A stretch of DNA of 49,683 nucleotides. Source: Lysobacteraceae bacterium (GTDB lineage: Bacteria > Pseudomonadota > Gammaproteobacteria > Xanthomonadales > Rhodanobacteraceae). The notes beneath the pieces are model-generated. The model did not search any database, was not told the DNA's origin, and worked only from the letters and a program-made list of their open reading frames with translations. The position numbers were made by a program, and so were the translations under genes. The stretch's first letter is position 1. Every line of letters begins with the position of its first letter. Below, in pieces: positions 8,739 to 16,962 of this stretch. The DNA lies in NCBI GenBank assembly GCA_028871555.1, contig JAGWNA010000016.1, positions 1 through 49,683 on the forward strand. The letters run 5' to 3'.

Positions 8739-9329
8739 ATGAAAAAACCCTCGTTCCTCCTGGCCCTGTCTGCGCTTGCCGTCGCTGGCTTGCTGCTTTC
8801 CGGCTGTGGCATGTTCCGCTCGCACAAGGCGTGGAACACCGCCAAGCAGGAGTCGCCGCTGGAGATTCCGCCGCAGATGGATCGGCCCGCGACCAGCGAT
8901 GCGCTGGTGATTCCGCCCCCCGGCGCGAACCATCCGACTGCGAACGGAGCCGTCGCCAGCGTGGGTTCGGAAGCCGGCCAGCTCGCCGACGGTTTCGTCC
9001 TGGCCGACAGCGTCGACAACACGTATCGCCGGGTGGGCGAGATACTGCAGGGCGGCAGCCTGGGGCAACTGGTCGGCCATGACGATGCCGCGCACAGTTA
9101 CGCATTGAACGTTTCCGACGTTGCCGCGCAGGAAAAGAAAAGGAGCTTCTTCGGTCGGCTGTTCAGGTTCGGCCGGCATGATTCCAGCAACGCGCCGGGC
9201 GGCGCTTCGCATCAGGTGCAGATCAGCATCGACAGCAGCGGAAGCAATGGCAGCGAAGTGCGGGCACAGGGCAATGCGGCCGCCGTGGCCAAGGTGATCG
9301 ACACGCTGAAATCGCGCCTGGGCGGTTGA
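8739..9329 (+). CDS. bamC: BamC-like outer-membrane lipoprotein
   Basis: A 196-residue lipoprotein. The signal peptide MKKPSFLLALSALAVAGLLL ends in the lipobox LSGC, with Cys at about residue 23. The next part, IPPQMDRPATSDALVIPPP, resembles the proline-rich N-terminal region of BamC, a subunit of the BamABCDE outer-membrane assembly machine. Position directly after dapA, as in E. coli dapA-bamC, supports this. It is much shorter than E. coli BamC (about 344 residues) and seems to keep the N-terminal lasso and only one helix-grip-like domain, so the assignment rests partly on synteny. Confidence 0.7.
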   Translation: MKKPSFLLALSALAVAGLLLSGCGMFRSHKAWNTAKQESPLEIPPQMDRPATSDALVIPPPGANHPTANGAVASVGSEAGQLADGFVLADSVDNTYRRVGEILQGGSLGQLVGHDDAAHSYALNVSDVAAQEKKRSFFGRLFRFGRHDSSNAPGGASHQVQISIDSSGSNGSEVRAQGNAAAVAKVIDTLKSRLGG

Positions 9330-9445
9330 TCGCCGAGGGCCGATTGCGGGATTCTCTTTGCAGGATTTCCCGTGGGCATCGGCCCTTCACCCTCCTCCGA
9401 CGTGATCAGGAAAGCCCAAGCCTCTCTGCGCAGGGGGCAAACGGA

Positions 9446-9470
9446 AACGCCGCCCAGGGAGGACGGCGTT
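9446..9470 (-). terminator. Probable terminator of fdxA
   Basis: AACGCCG (9446-9452) pairs with CGGCGTT (9464-9470). On the minus strand the stem runs into TTTCCGTTTG, a weak T tract, 22 bases after the fdxA stop. It could also stop the converging dapA-bamC transcript, but there is no T run in that direction. Confidence 0.45.
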
Positions 9471-9491
9471 GATCACGTTCGAGGGGCAAGC

Positions 9492-9815
9492 TCAGCGTTG
9501 CAGCAGTTTGAGCTTGTCCGGCTTGCCTTCCCAGTTCTTGGCGTCGGAAGGGGCATCCTTGCGCTCGGTGATCACCGGCCAGCCCTTGGCCAGTTCGGCA
9601 TTCAGCGCCACGAAGCTTTCCTGGCCGGCTGGAACGTCGTCTTCGGGATAGATCGCATTGATCGGACACTCCGGTTCGCACAAGGTGCAGTCGATGCACT
9701 CGTCCGGGTCGATCACCAGGAAATTGGGGCCTTCATGGAAGGCGTCGACCGGACATACCTCGACGCAATCGGTGTATTTGCACTTGATGCAGTTATCGAT
9801 GACGACAAAAGTCAT
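9492..9815 (-). CDS. fdxA: 7Fe ferredoxin FdxA
   Basis: A 107-residue soluble electron carrier of the Azotobacter ferredoxin I type. The first cluster region is [18 protein letters not shown] and the second is [16 protein letters not shown]. The spacing suits one 3Fe-4S and one 4Fe-4S cluster, followed by the conserved tail to KLLQR. The start [17 protein letters not shown] is canonical; the longer open frame upstream runs into the tRNA gene and is not part of the protein. It lies downstream of tRNA-Glu on the same strand with no strong terminator between them. Confidence 0.96.
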   Translation of the reverse strand: MTFVVIDNCIKCKYTDCVEVCPVDAFHEGPNFLVIDPDECIDCTLCEPECPINAIYPEDDVPAGQESFVALNAELAKGWPVITERKDAPSDAKNWEGKPDKLKLLQR

Positions 9816-9999
9816 GGAGCCGCGCTCTGGGTATGTGGCGGGACGAAGTGTCGCCGCAAGAGGGCCTTTATGAAAAGTGCGGCATGGGATGGCCGCCTCT
9901 AGTCTCCAATCCGGAGCGTAGACCGCAAGTTGCCGTCTTCTTGCCGGGTTGCAGCGATCATGGAAGATCGCACAGGTAACGTTCGGTTGCACAAGCAAA

Positions 10000-10075
10000 T
10001 GGCGCTCCCTACGAGACTCGAACTCGTGTTCCCGCCTTGAGAGGGCAGTGTCCTGGGCCACTAGACGAAGGGAGC
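10000..10075 (-). tRNA. tRNA-Glu (anticodon CTC)
   Basis: 76 bases including the encoded CCA. The acceptor stem GCTCCCT pairs with AGGGAGC, with discriminator G. The anticodon stem CTGCC/GGCGG encloses the loop CTCTCAA, giving anticodon CTC for GAG codons. The T arm ACGAGTTCGAGTCTCGT has the standard GTTCGA loop. The overall sequence follows bacterial tRNA-Glu (TTCGTCTAG-type D arm). Confidence 0.96.
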
Positions 10076-10095
10076 GTTATCCTGCGAGGCGCGCT

Positions 10096-10123
10096 AGTAT
10101 AACGGAATTGTTTCGTGCGGCAA
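10096..10123 (-). promoter_or_regulatory. tRNA-Glu promoter
   Basis: On the minus strand, TTGCCG (10123-10118), 16 bases, TATACT (10101-10096). The predicted start is near 10089, with a GC-rich discriminator (AGCGCGCC) typical of stringently controlled stable-RNA promoters. Confidence 0.65.
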
Positions 10124-10265
10124 TGCTGGCCATGGATGACCTGCGCCGATCGAAGCAGGCCGTGGCCGGGCTTGCACAGTCCGTACCGGCAGGCAATTCG
10201 TGGCGCCCGATGCCACGACCGACTGCAATCAAGGGCGATCGCGCCCCACCAAGGATTCTGACCGC

Positions 10266-11618
10266 TTGAACCTCGAAGCAAGGACCGACATCACGCCAGC
10301 GCTGCGGATCATTCCGCGCGACCAGCACATCATCTCGCGCAAGAACATCAGCAAGGCGGCGTTGCGGGTGCTGTACCGGCTGAACGAGGCCGGCTATGCG
10401 GCCTATCTGGTCGGCGGCGCGGTACGCGACCTGTTGCTGGGCATGCAGCCGAAGGATTTCGACGTCGCCACCGACGCGACGCCGGACGAGGTGAAAAAGC
10501 TGTTCCGCAACTGCCGCCTGATCGGCCGCCGCTTTCGCCTCGCGCATGTGGTGTTCGGACCGGAAATCATCGAGGTGGCGACGTTCCGCGGCCTCGGCGA
10601 AGAGGACGGTGAAGGCGACCGCCACATCGTCGACGGGCGCATCATGCGCGACAATATCTGGGGCACGATCGAGGAGGACGCGGTGCGCCGCGACTTCCGC
10701 GTCAATGCGATGTATTACGACATCAGCGATTTTTCGGTACGCGACTATGTCGGCGGCATGCAGGACCTCGATGACCGCATGCTGCGGCTGATCGGCGATC
10801 CGGCCACGCGTTACCGCGAGGATCCGGTGCGGATGCTGCGTGCCGCGCGGCTGGCGGCCAAGCTCGAATTGCGCATCGACGCACAAGCCCTGGCGCCGTT
10901 CCAGACACTCGGGCCGCTGCTGGCCGAAGCGGCGCCGGCACGCCTGTTCGACGAGTCGTTGAAGATGTTTTTCGGTGGCCATGGGCTCAAGAGTTTCCGC
11001 ATGCTGGAAAAATGCGGGCTGCTGAAATTCCTGTTTCCGGTGACCGCGAGAGCGCTGGAACGCGGCGACGACGCCTTGCGTTCGCTGGTCGAACAGGGCC
11101 TGGCCAACACCGATGCACGCATCGCCGAAGGCAAGTCGGTCACCCCGGCGTTCCTGTTTGCGGTGCTGTTGTGGGGCGAGGTGCGCGATCTGGCGCATTA
11201 CTGGATCGGGCAGGGCATGGCTGCCAACGAAGCATGGGAGCACGCCGCCGGCAAGGTGGTCGCGGAGCAGTGCCAGCGGGTGGCGATCCCGCGCCGGTTC
11301 ACCTTCACCATGGAGGAAATCTGGTCGCTGCAGCCGCGCTTCGAACAGATCCAGCGCAAACGGGTTTTTCGCCTGATGACGCATCCGCGTTTCCGCGCCG
11401 CTTTCGATTTTCTGCTGCTGCGGGCGGATGAATCGCCCGCGGTCCGCGAACTGGGCCAGTGGTGGGCACATGCGCAGCAGCTGCCGCAGGACATGCTGGC
11501 GGCTGCGCTGCCGGCCGGTGGCGGCGGCAAGGCGAGCGACCCCCACATCCCGACAGCAAGCGGCGCCCCGCCGCGCCGGCGTCGGCGCCGTTCCGGCGGC
11601 AAATCGGGTTCCGTGTGA
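10266..11618 (+). CDS. pcnB: Poly(A) polymerase I
   Basis: A nucleotidyltransferase-family enzyme that adds 3' poly(A) tails promoting RNA decay. Core motifs: LVGGAVRDLLLG with the metal-binding KDFDVAT (Asp-x-Asp), then RRDFRVNAMYYD and the RNA-binding region ARRDDPVRMLRAARLAAKLE-like sequence EDPVRMLRAARLAAKLE. The C-terminal tail is basic (PPRRRRRRSGGK), as in PcnB. TTG 10266 is chosen because AAGGA lies upstream and the family-like sequence begins shortly after. A GTG at 10200 would add 22 residues without family resemblance. The stop overlaps the folK start by four bases, implying translational coupling. Confidence 0.93.
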   Translation: MNLEARTDITPALRIIPRDQHIISRKNISKAALRVLYRLNEAGYAAYLVGGAVRDLLLGMQPKDFDVATDATPDEVKKLFRNCRLIGRRFRLAHVVFGPEIIEVATFRGLGEEDGEGDRHIVDGRIMRDNIWGTIEEDAVRRDFRVNAMYYDISDFSVRDYVGGMQDLDDRMLRLIGDPATRYREDPVRMLRAARLAAKLELRIDAQALAPFQTLGPLLAEAAPARLFDESLKMFFGGHGLKSFRMLEKCGLLKFLFPVTARALERGDDALRSLVEQGLANTDARIAEGKSVTPAFLFAVLLWGEVRDLAHYWIGQGMAANEAWEHAAGKVVAEQCQRVAIPRRFTFTMEEIWSLQPRFEQIQRKRVFRLMTHPRFRAAFDFLLLRADESPAVRELGQWWAHAQQLPQDMLAAALPAGGGGKASDPHIPTASGAPPRRRRRRSGGKSGSV

Positions 11619-12094
11619 CGCTGGCCTACGTCGCGCTGGGCAGCAATCTGGGCGATTCGCGGCAGCAGGTGCTCGACGCCATGGCGGCGCTGGCGGCGTT
11701 GCCCGATACCCGCCTGCTGCATCGCTCGCACCTGTACCGCACGCCGCCGTGGGGCATGCTCGAGCAGCCGCCGTTCATCAATGCCGCCGTGCAACTGGAT
11801 AGCGGATTGTCCGCGCATGGATTGCTTGATGCCTTGCTGGAGATCGAACGCAAGGCCGGCCGCCTGCGAGCCGAACGCAACGGTCCGCGTACGCTGGATC
11901 TGGATCTGCTGCACGTCGATGGCGTACGGATCGATGATGCGCGACTGAGTCTGCCGCACCCGCGCATGGCCGAGCGTGCCTTCGTGTTGCTGCCGCTGCA
12001 CGACATCGCGCCCACGCTGCCACTGCCCGGATACGGCACGGTGGCGCAGTTGCTGACCCGGCTCGATCTTGCCGGTTGCGAAAGATTGCCTTGA
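11615..12094 (+). CDS. folK: HPPK, 6-hydroxymethyl-dihydropterin pyrophosphokinase
   Basis: A 159-residue folate pathway enzyme transferring pyrophosphate from ATP to 6-hydroxymethyl-7,8-dihydropterin. It begins VTLAYVALGSNLGDS (the ALGSNLGD motif) and contains YRTPPWG, FINAAVQL and the signature RNGPRTLDLDLL, then PHPRMAERAFVLLPL. The GTG start at 11615 overlaps the pcnB stop (GTGTGA). The pcnB-folK-pan order is common in gammaproteobacteria. Confidence 0.95.
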   Translation: MTLAYVALGSNLGDSRQQVLDAMAALAALPDTRLLHRSHLYRTPPWGMLEQPPFINAAVQLDSGLSAHGLLDALLEIERKAGRLRAERNGPRTLDLDLLHVDGVRIDDARLSLPHPRMAERAFVLLPLHDIAPTLPLPGYGTVAQLLTRLDLAGCERLP

Positions 12095-12120
12095 GCCACT
12101 CTCGTCGCGCGCCGGATAAT
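12091..12120 (+). promoter_or_regulatory. Candidate panBCD promoter
   Basis: TTGAGC (12091-12096), 18 bases, GATAAT (12115-12120). The -35 overlaps the folK stop. The predicted start near 12127 gives a 27-base leader holding the GAGG ribosome site of panB. Confidence 0.5.
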
Positions 12121-12153
12121 CGTGCGCTCGCCATTACCAGATGAGGAATTGCC

Positions 12154-12984
12154 GTGTACGTGCACAACGCCAGTGTCCCCGAACGCAAGCCGGTTACCGT
12201 GCCGAGCCTGCAGGCAATGAAGTCGCAGGGGCGGCGTATCGTCATGCTTACCGCCTACGATGCCAGTTTCGCCTGGCAGCTGGAGGCTGCAGGCGTCGAC
12301 GTCGCGCTGGTCGGCGATTCGCTCGGCATGGTGGTGCAGGGGCATCGCAGCACGCTGCCGGTGACCCTCGACCACATGGTCTATCACACCGCCGCGGTCG
12401 CCCGCGGGTTGTCGGCGACGTTGCTGGTGGCCGACCTGCCGTTCATGGCCGATCGCGATATCGCGCACGCACTGGAAGCCGGCGCGCGGCTGGTGGGCGA
12501 AGGCGGCGCGGCGATGGTGAAGATCGAGGGTGCGGCGACGCATATCCTGGAGGCCATCGCCGCACTGGTCGAGCGGGCGATCCCGGTCTGCGCGCATCTG
12601 GGGCTGACGCCGCAGTCCGTGCACAAATTCGGCGGCTTCCGCATCCAGGGGCGCGAGCAGGCCGCCGCCGATCACATCGTGGACCAGGCGCTGGCGGTGC
12701 AGGCCGCCGGGGCGGACCTGCTGGTGCTCGAGGGCGTGCCGGTCGAGCTGGGCCGGCGGGTGACCGCAGCCGTCAGGATTCCGGTGATCGGCATCGGCGC
12801 CGGCCCGCATTGCGACGGGCAGGTGCTGGTGATCCACGACATGCTCGGCATCACGCCGGGCAAGCGGCCGAAGTTCAGCAAGGATTTCCTGGCCGGACGC
12901 GACTCGGTGGCGGCGGCGATCGCCGCCTATGCCGAGGATGTGCGCAGCGGCGCGTTTCCGGCCGCCGAACACAGTTTCGCCTGA
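12154..12984 (+). CDS. panB: Ketopantoate hydroxymethyltransferase
   Basis: 276 residues; it makes ketopantoate from 2-oxoisovalerate and methylene-tetrahydrofolate, the first step of pantothenate synthesis. Motifs: [25 protein letters not shown] (metal-binding Asp), [21 protein letters not shown] and [22 protein letters not shown]. The GTG start follows GAGGAATTGCC, a clear ribosome site. panC begins 11 bases after the stop. Confidence 0.97.
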   Translation: MYVHNASVPERKPVTVPSLQAMKSQGRRIVMLTAYDASFAWQLEAAGVDVALVGDSLGMVVQGHRSTLPVTLDHMVYHTAAVARGLSATLLVADLPFMADRDIAHALEAGARLVGEGGAAMVKIEGAATHILEAIAALVERAIPVCAHLGLTPQSVHKFGGFRIQGREQAAADHIVDQALAVQAAGADLLVLEGVPVELGRRVTAAVRIPVIGIGAGPHCDGQVLVIHDMLGITPGKRPKFSKDFLAGRDSVAAAIAAYAEDVRSGAFPAAEHSFA

Positions 12985-12994
12985 GCGCACCGCC

Positions 12995-13840
12995 ATGCAG
13001 ACCGTACAAGACGCTCCCGGCCTGCGTGCCGCGATTCGTGGCTGGCGCAGCAAGGGCCAGACGGTGGGTTTCGTGCCGACCATGGGCAACCTGCATGCCG
13101 GCCACCAGTCGTTGATCAAGCTGGCGCGGGCGCGCACCGACCGGGTGGTCGCCAGCGTGTTCGTCAATCCCACCCAGTTCGGCCCCAACGAGGATTTCGA
13201 GCGCTATCCGCGCACGCTGGTGCAGGATCAGGCTGCGCTGACCGAGCAGGACTGCGACCTGCTGTTCGCCCCGGACGTGGCGACGATCTACCCGTTCGGC
13301 GCCGGACACAGCGTCAGTCTTCGTGTGCCCCTGATCACCGAAACGCTGGAAGGCGCGCACCGGCCGGGGCATTTCGACGGCGTCGCCACGGTGGTGTGCA
13401 AGCTGTTCAATCTGGTGCAACCGGATCTGGCAGTGTTCGGCCAGAAGGATTTCCAGCAGCTGAAAGTGATTCAGCGGATGGTGCTCGATCTGTCCTTGCC
13501 GCTGAAGGTGATGGCGGCACCGACCCTGCGTGCCGACGACGGCCTGGCATTGAGCTCGCGCAACCAGTACTTGTCCGCCGAGGAGCGGGCACGGGCGCCG
13601 TTGATTTACGACAGCTTGCTGAAGATGCGCGACCTGCTGCAAAAAGGCCATGCCTGGCGGGTGATCGAGCAGGCGGCCGCGGCGCGATTGATACGTGCCG
13701 GGTTTGCTCCCGACTACGTGGTGATCCGCCGCGCCGAGGATCTGGCCGAACCGGCCGCAGAAGAGCGCCAGGGCCTGATCGCGTTGATTGCCGCGCGACT
13801 GGGCAACACCCGCCTGATCGACAACTTGTTGTTCGATTGA
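12995..13840 (+). CDS. panC: Pantothenate synthetase
   Basis: 281 residues; it joins pantoate and beta-alanine using ATP. It has the HIGH-type nucleotide-binding motif in FVPTMGNLHAGH, VFVNPTQFGPNEDF, the pantoate-site region RPGHFDGVATVV, VFGQKDFQQL and the KMSKS-like LALSSRNQYL. The ATG at 12995 gives the usual N-terminus. It lies in the panBCD cluster between panB and panD. Confidence 0.97.
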   Translation: MQTVQDAPGLRAAIRGWRSKGQTVGFVPTMGNLHAGHQSLIKLARARTDRVVASVFVNPTQFGPNEDFERYPRTLVQDQAALTEQDCDLLFAPDVATIYPFGAGHSVSLRVPLITETLEGAHRPGHFDGVATVVCKLFNLVQPDLAVFGQKDFQQLKVIQRMVLDLSLPLKVMAAPTLRADDGLALSSRNQYLSAEERARAPLIYDSLLKMRDLLQKGHAWRVIEQAAAARLIRAGFAPDYVVIRRAEDLAEPAAEERQGLIALIAARLGNTRLIDNLLFD

Positions 13841-13855
13841 ACTGCCCGCATATCG

Positions 13856-13877
13856 GCAACAATTCCGCCATTGTTGC
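13856..13877. repeat. Hairpin in the panC-panD gap
   Basis: GCAACAAT (13856-13863) and ATTGTTGC (13870-13877) form a perfect 8-bp stem with a six-base loop, 16 bases after the panC stop. No T tract follows, so it may be an mRNA processing or stability element, not a terminator. Confidence 0.45.
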
Positions 13878-13940
13878 GGTGCAGTGTCATCGGCTCGATA
13901 ATTGCCCACTCTGCAGGCTGTTCCTGCTGGAAAGAACGTC

Positions 13941-14327
13941 ATGCACCTGAACATGCTCAAGGCCAAGATCCACCGGGCGACCGTGACCCATGCCGAGCTG
14001 CATTACGAAGGCTCGATCGCCATCGACGGCTTGCTGCTGGATGCTTCGGGTATCCGCGAGTACGAGCAGATCCACGCGTGGAACGTCAACAGCGGCCAGC
14101 GCTTCGTCACCTACGCGCTGCGCGCCGAGGAGGGTTCCGGCATCATCTCGGTCAACGGCAGTGCCGCGCGCAGTGCGCAGGCCGGCGATCTGGTCATCAT
14201 CGCGGCATTCGCGCAGTTGAGCGAGGCCGAGCTGGCGCAATATCTGCCGACCATGGTCTACGTGGACGCGCATAACCGCATCAGCCACACCAACCGCACG
14301 ATTCCCAAGCAGATGGCTGCCGTCTGA
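13941..14327 (+). CDS. panD: Aspartate 1-decarboxylase (pyruvoyl proenzyme)
   Basis: 128 residues; it makes beta-alanine from aspartate. The proenzyme cleaves itself before Ser25 to create the pyruvoyl group. With the ATG at 13941 the conserved YEGS places Gly24-Ser25 exactly as in E. coli, which fixes the start. GGAAAG lies upstream. Other motifs: [16 protein letters not shown] (catalytic Arg/Tyr region) and [11 protein letters not shown]. The gap from panC is 100 bases and contains a hairpin. Confidence 0.97.
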   Translation: MHLNMLKAKIHRATVTHAELHYEGSIAIDGLLLDASGIREYEQIHAWNVNSGQRFVTYALRAEEGSGIISVNGSAARSAQAGDLVIIAAFAQLSEAELAQYLPTMVYVDAHNRISHTNRTIPKQMAAV

Positions 14328-14349
14328 ACTGTCCGGACCTCCTCCACGC

Positions 14350-15423
14350 TCAGGCGCGTTGCCGTGCCAGTGCCCAGGCCACATGCTCGCGCACGATTGC
14401 CGAAGGGTGATCGGCGCGCGCCATGAGCGCGTCGCGCACCGCCGCTGAGCGCGGCGCGTTGCCCAGCGCCACCGCGATATTGCGCAACCAGCCCTCGTAG
14501 CCCGTGCGACGGATCGCCATGCCTTCGGTGCGCCGCAGAAACTCCTGCTCGTTCCAGCCGAACAGCTCGACCAGTCGGGCGCCGTCGAGACTGTGGCGGG
14601 GGGCGAAGTCGGGCTCCGCCGCGACCTGCGCGAACTTGTTCCACGGACAGACCAGCTGGCAGTCGTCGCAACCGAAGATGCGGTTGCCCATCGGTGCGCG
14701 CAGGTCTTCCGGGATGCTGCCCCTGAGTTCGATGGTGAGATAGGAAATGCAGCGCCGTGCGTCGAGCCGGTACGGCCCCAGGATCGCCCGGGTCGGGCAG
14801 ATCTCGATGCAGCGACTGCAACTGCCGCAGTGCGCGCCGGCCGGCGCATCGACCGGCAGCGGCAGGTCGGTGTAAAGCTCGCCGAGGAAAAAATACGAGC
14901 CGGCGCTGCGGTTGATCAGCACGGTGTGCTTGCCGATCCAGCCCAGACCCGCGTTGCGCGCCAGCGCCTTCTCCAGTACCGGCGCGGAATCCACATAGGC
15001 GCGATAGCCGAAGTCGCCGACCGCGGCGTGGATGCGCTCGGCCAGCCGCTGCAGGCGACTGCGCATCAGCTTGTGGTAATCGCGGCCCAGCGCGTAACGG
15101 GAGACGTAACCGGCTTCGGTATCTTCAAGCACGCTCCAGGCGTCGCGGATGCCGGGCGGGATGTAATCCATGCGCACCGAAATGACTCGCTGCGTGCCCG
15201 GTTCGAGTTCCGCCGGACGGCTGCGCTTGTCGCCGTGGCGGGCCATGTAGCTCATCTCGCCGTGATGGCCATGCTGCAGCCAGCGTTGGAGATGCGGTTC
15301 GTCATCGCCCAGGCCGGTGCCGCTGATGCCGGCCTGGGCAAAGCCCAACTCGACGGCCCAGCGCTTGATGTCGCGGGCCAGCGCTGCGTAATCGGTTGCA
15401 GTGCGGGTGTCGGCAGGTGGCAT
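14350..15423 (-). CDS. queG: Epoxyqueuosine reductase
   Basis: A 357-residue cobalamin- and Fe-S-dependent enzyme for the last step of queuosine synthesis in tRNA. The ferredoxin-like domain carries CGSCSRCIEICP (about residue 185) and the second cluster CDDCQLVCPWNKF. The central region has GRDYHKLMRSRLQ and DSAPVLEKALARNAGLGWIGKHT, typical of QueG. A C-terminal HEAT-like part (GWLRNIAVALGNAPRS) ends the protein. The start ATG is six bases downstream of a TACAAT -10 box, so the mRNA is probably leaderless. Divergent to nnr, as in E. coli. Confidence 0.95.
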   Translation of the reverse strand: MPPADTRTATDYAALARDIKRWAVELGFAQAGISGTGLGDDEPHLQRWLQHGHHGEMSYMARHGDKRSRPAELEPGTQRVISVRMDYIPPGIRDAWSVLEDTEAGYVSRYALGRDYHKLMRSRLQRLAERIHAAVGDFGYRAYVDSAPVLEKALARNAGLGWIGKHTVLINRSAGSYFFLGELYTDLPLPVDAPAGAHCGSCSRCIEICPTRAILGPYRLDARRCISYLTIELRGSIPEDLRAPMGNRIFGCDDCQLVCPWNKFAQVAAEPDFAPRHSLDGARLVELFGWNEQEFLRRTEGMAIRRTGYEGWLRNIAVALGNAPRSAAVRDALMARADHPSAIVREHVAWALARQRA

Positions 15424-15429
15424 AGGCCT

Positions 15430-15435
15430 ATTGTA
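15430..15435 (-). promoter_or_regulatory. queG -10 box at a leaderless start
   Basis: TACAAT on the minus strand, then six bases, then the queG ATG (15423). It is the mirror image of the nnr -10 box 15 bp away. Confidence 0.55.
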
Positions 15436-15450
15436 GGCGCTGGCCACGCC

Positions 15451-15456
15451 TATAAT
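15451..15456 (+). promoter_or_regulatory. nnr -10 box at a leaderless start
   Basis: A perfect TATAAT, then CCGCGC, then the nnr ATG at 15463, exactly where transcription should start. The -35 position (15428-15433) overlaps the opposing queG -10. Confidence 0.6.
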
Positions 15457-15462
15457 CCGCGC

Positions 15463-16962
15463 ATGCCAAGCCATCCTCACAACCGTGATCTGTACACCGT
15501 CGGGCAGCTGCGCGCGATCGAACGCGCGGCGTTCGCGGCCCTGGGGGTTTCCGGCGAGGAGCTGATGCGCCGGGCGGCGAATGCGGCGCTCGGCAGTTTG
15601 CACCGACACTGGCCGCAGGTGCGCCGGATCCGGATCTACTGCGGGCCGGGCAACAACGGCGGCGACGGATTCCTGCTCGCCGTGCTGGCTCGCGAGGCAG
15701 GGCTGCAGGTCGAGCTGGTGGCGCTGGCTGCCAGGGCACATGGCGATGCGGCGCTGGCACGCTCCGCGTGGGAAGCCGGTGGCGGCCGGGTGCGGCTGTG
15801 GGATGCGCAGTGCGATCTGGGCGAAACCGAATTGCATGTGGATGCGCTGTATGGCATCGGCCTCGATCGCGCACTCGAGCCATCCGTCGCGCGACTGGTC
15901 GAGCAGATCAATGCCAGCGGTCAGCCGGTGCTGGCGCTGGACGTGCCCTCCGGACTGGATGCCGATAGCGGCCACTGTCCCGGCGCGACGATCCGCGCCG
16001 ACGTCACCGTGACCTTCATTGCCGGCAAGCGCGGGCTGCATACCGGCCGTTCGGCCGATCACGTGGGCGTGCTGGAGCTGGCCACCCTGGGAGTGCCCGA
16101 GCACGTGTACGCCGGCGTGTGTCCGGACGCACAATTGCTGGTCGCCGCCAGCTTGCCGCCAAGAGCCCGTTACGCCAACAAGGGCAGCTACGGCCACGTG
16201 CTGGTGGTCGGCGGGGATCACGGCATGGCCGGTGCGGTGCGCATGACGGGCGAGGCGGCGTTGCGCGCCGGTGCCGGCCTGGTCGGTGTGGCCACCCGCA
16301 GCGGGCATGTGCTGGCACTCAATGCCGCGCGCCCGGAGATGATGGTGCAGGCAATCGATGAACCGCAATGGCTGGAACCGTTGCTGGAATGGGCCAGCGT
16401 GCTTGCCGTGGGGCCGGGACTGGGAAAAGGCGCATGGGGGCACGCGCTGTGGCTGATTGCGCTGGGCACGGACAAGCCGCTGGTACTCGATGCCGACGGG
16501 CTGAACCTGCTGGTCAGGGAACCGCGGAAATTCAGCGTGCCGGCTGTGTTGACCCCCCATCCCGGCGAGGCCGCCCGATTGCTTGGCGTGGCCACGCCCG
16601 AAATCGAGAGGGACCGTTTCGCCGCCGTGCGCGAACTGGCCCGCCGCTATGCCGCGGTGGTGGTATTGAAAGGCGCCGGCAGCCTGATCGCCGATCCGGA
16701 TGGACGTCTGGAAGTCTGTCCGTGGGGCAATCCCGGCATGGCTTCGGGCGGCATGGGCGATCTGCTTGCCGGCATCATCGCCGCGTTGCTGGCGCAGGGC
16801 TGCACCGCGTGGCAGGCGGCCTGCCTCGGCGTGGGCCTGCATGCGCGTGCCGGCGATCATGCCGCACAACGGGGGGAACGCGGCCTGCTGGCCAGCGACC
16901 TGCTGTCGCCCTTGCGTGCCCTGGGCAACGGCCTGCCGGGCGACGAGTGCGGGCATGAGTGA
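15463..16962 (+). CDS. nnr: Bifunctional NAD(P)H-hydrate repair enzyme
   Basis: 499 residues. The N-terminal YjeF_N epimerase domain (1-215, with YCGPGNNGGDGFL and LDVPSGLDADSG) converts R- to S-NAD(P)HX. The C-terminal ADP/ATP-dependent dehydratase domain (AVGPGLGKG, VLDADGLNLL, LTPHPGEAARLLG, NPGMASGGMGDLLAG) restores NAD(P)H. The start at 15463 sits six bases after a perfect TATAAT with no room for a ribosome site. It heads nnr-tsaE-amiC-mutL and overlaps tsaE by eight bases. Confidence 0.95.
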   Translation: MPSHPHNRDLYTVGQLRAIERAAFAALGVSGEELMRRAANAALGSLHRHWPQVRRIRIYCGPGNNGGDGFLLAVLAREAGLQVELVALAARAHGDAALARSAWEAGGGRVRLWDAQCDLGETELHVDALYGIGLDRALEPSVARLVEQINASGQPVLALDVPSGLDADSGHCPGATIRADVTVTFIAGKRGLHTGRSADHVGVLELATLGVPEHVYAGVCPDAQLLVAASLPPRARYANKGSYGHVLVVGGDHGMAGAVRMTGEAALRAGAGLVGVATRSGHVLALNAARPEMMVQAIDEPQWLEPLLEWASVLAVGPGLGKGAWGHALWLIALGTDKPLVLDADGLNLLVREPRKFSVPAVLTPHPGEAARLLGVATPEIERDRFAAVRELARRYAAVVVLKGAGSLIADPDGRLEVCPWGNPGMASGGMGDLLAGIIAALLAQGCTAWQAACLGVGLHARAGDHAAQRGERGLLASDLLSPLRALGNGLPGDECGHE

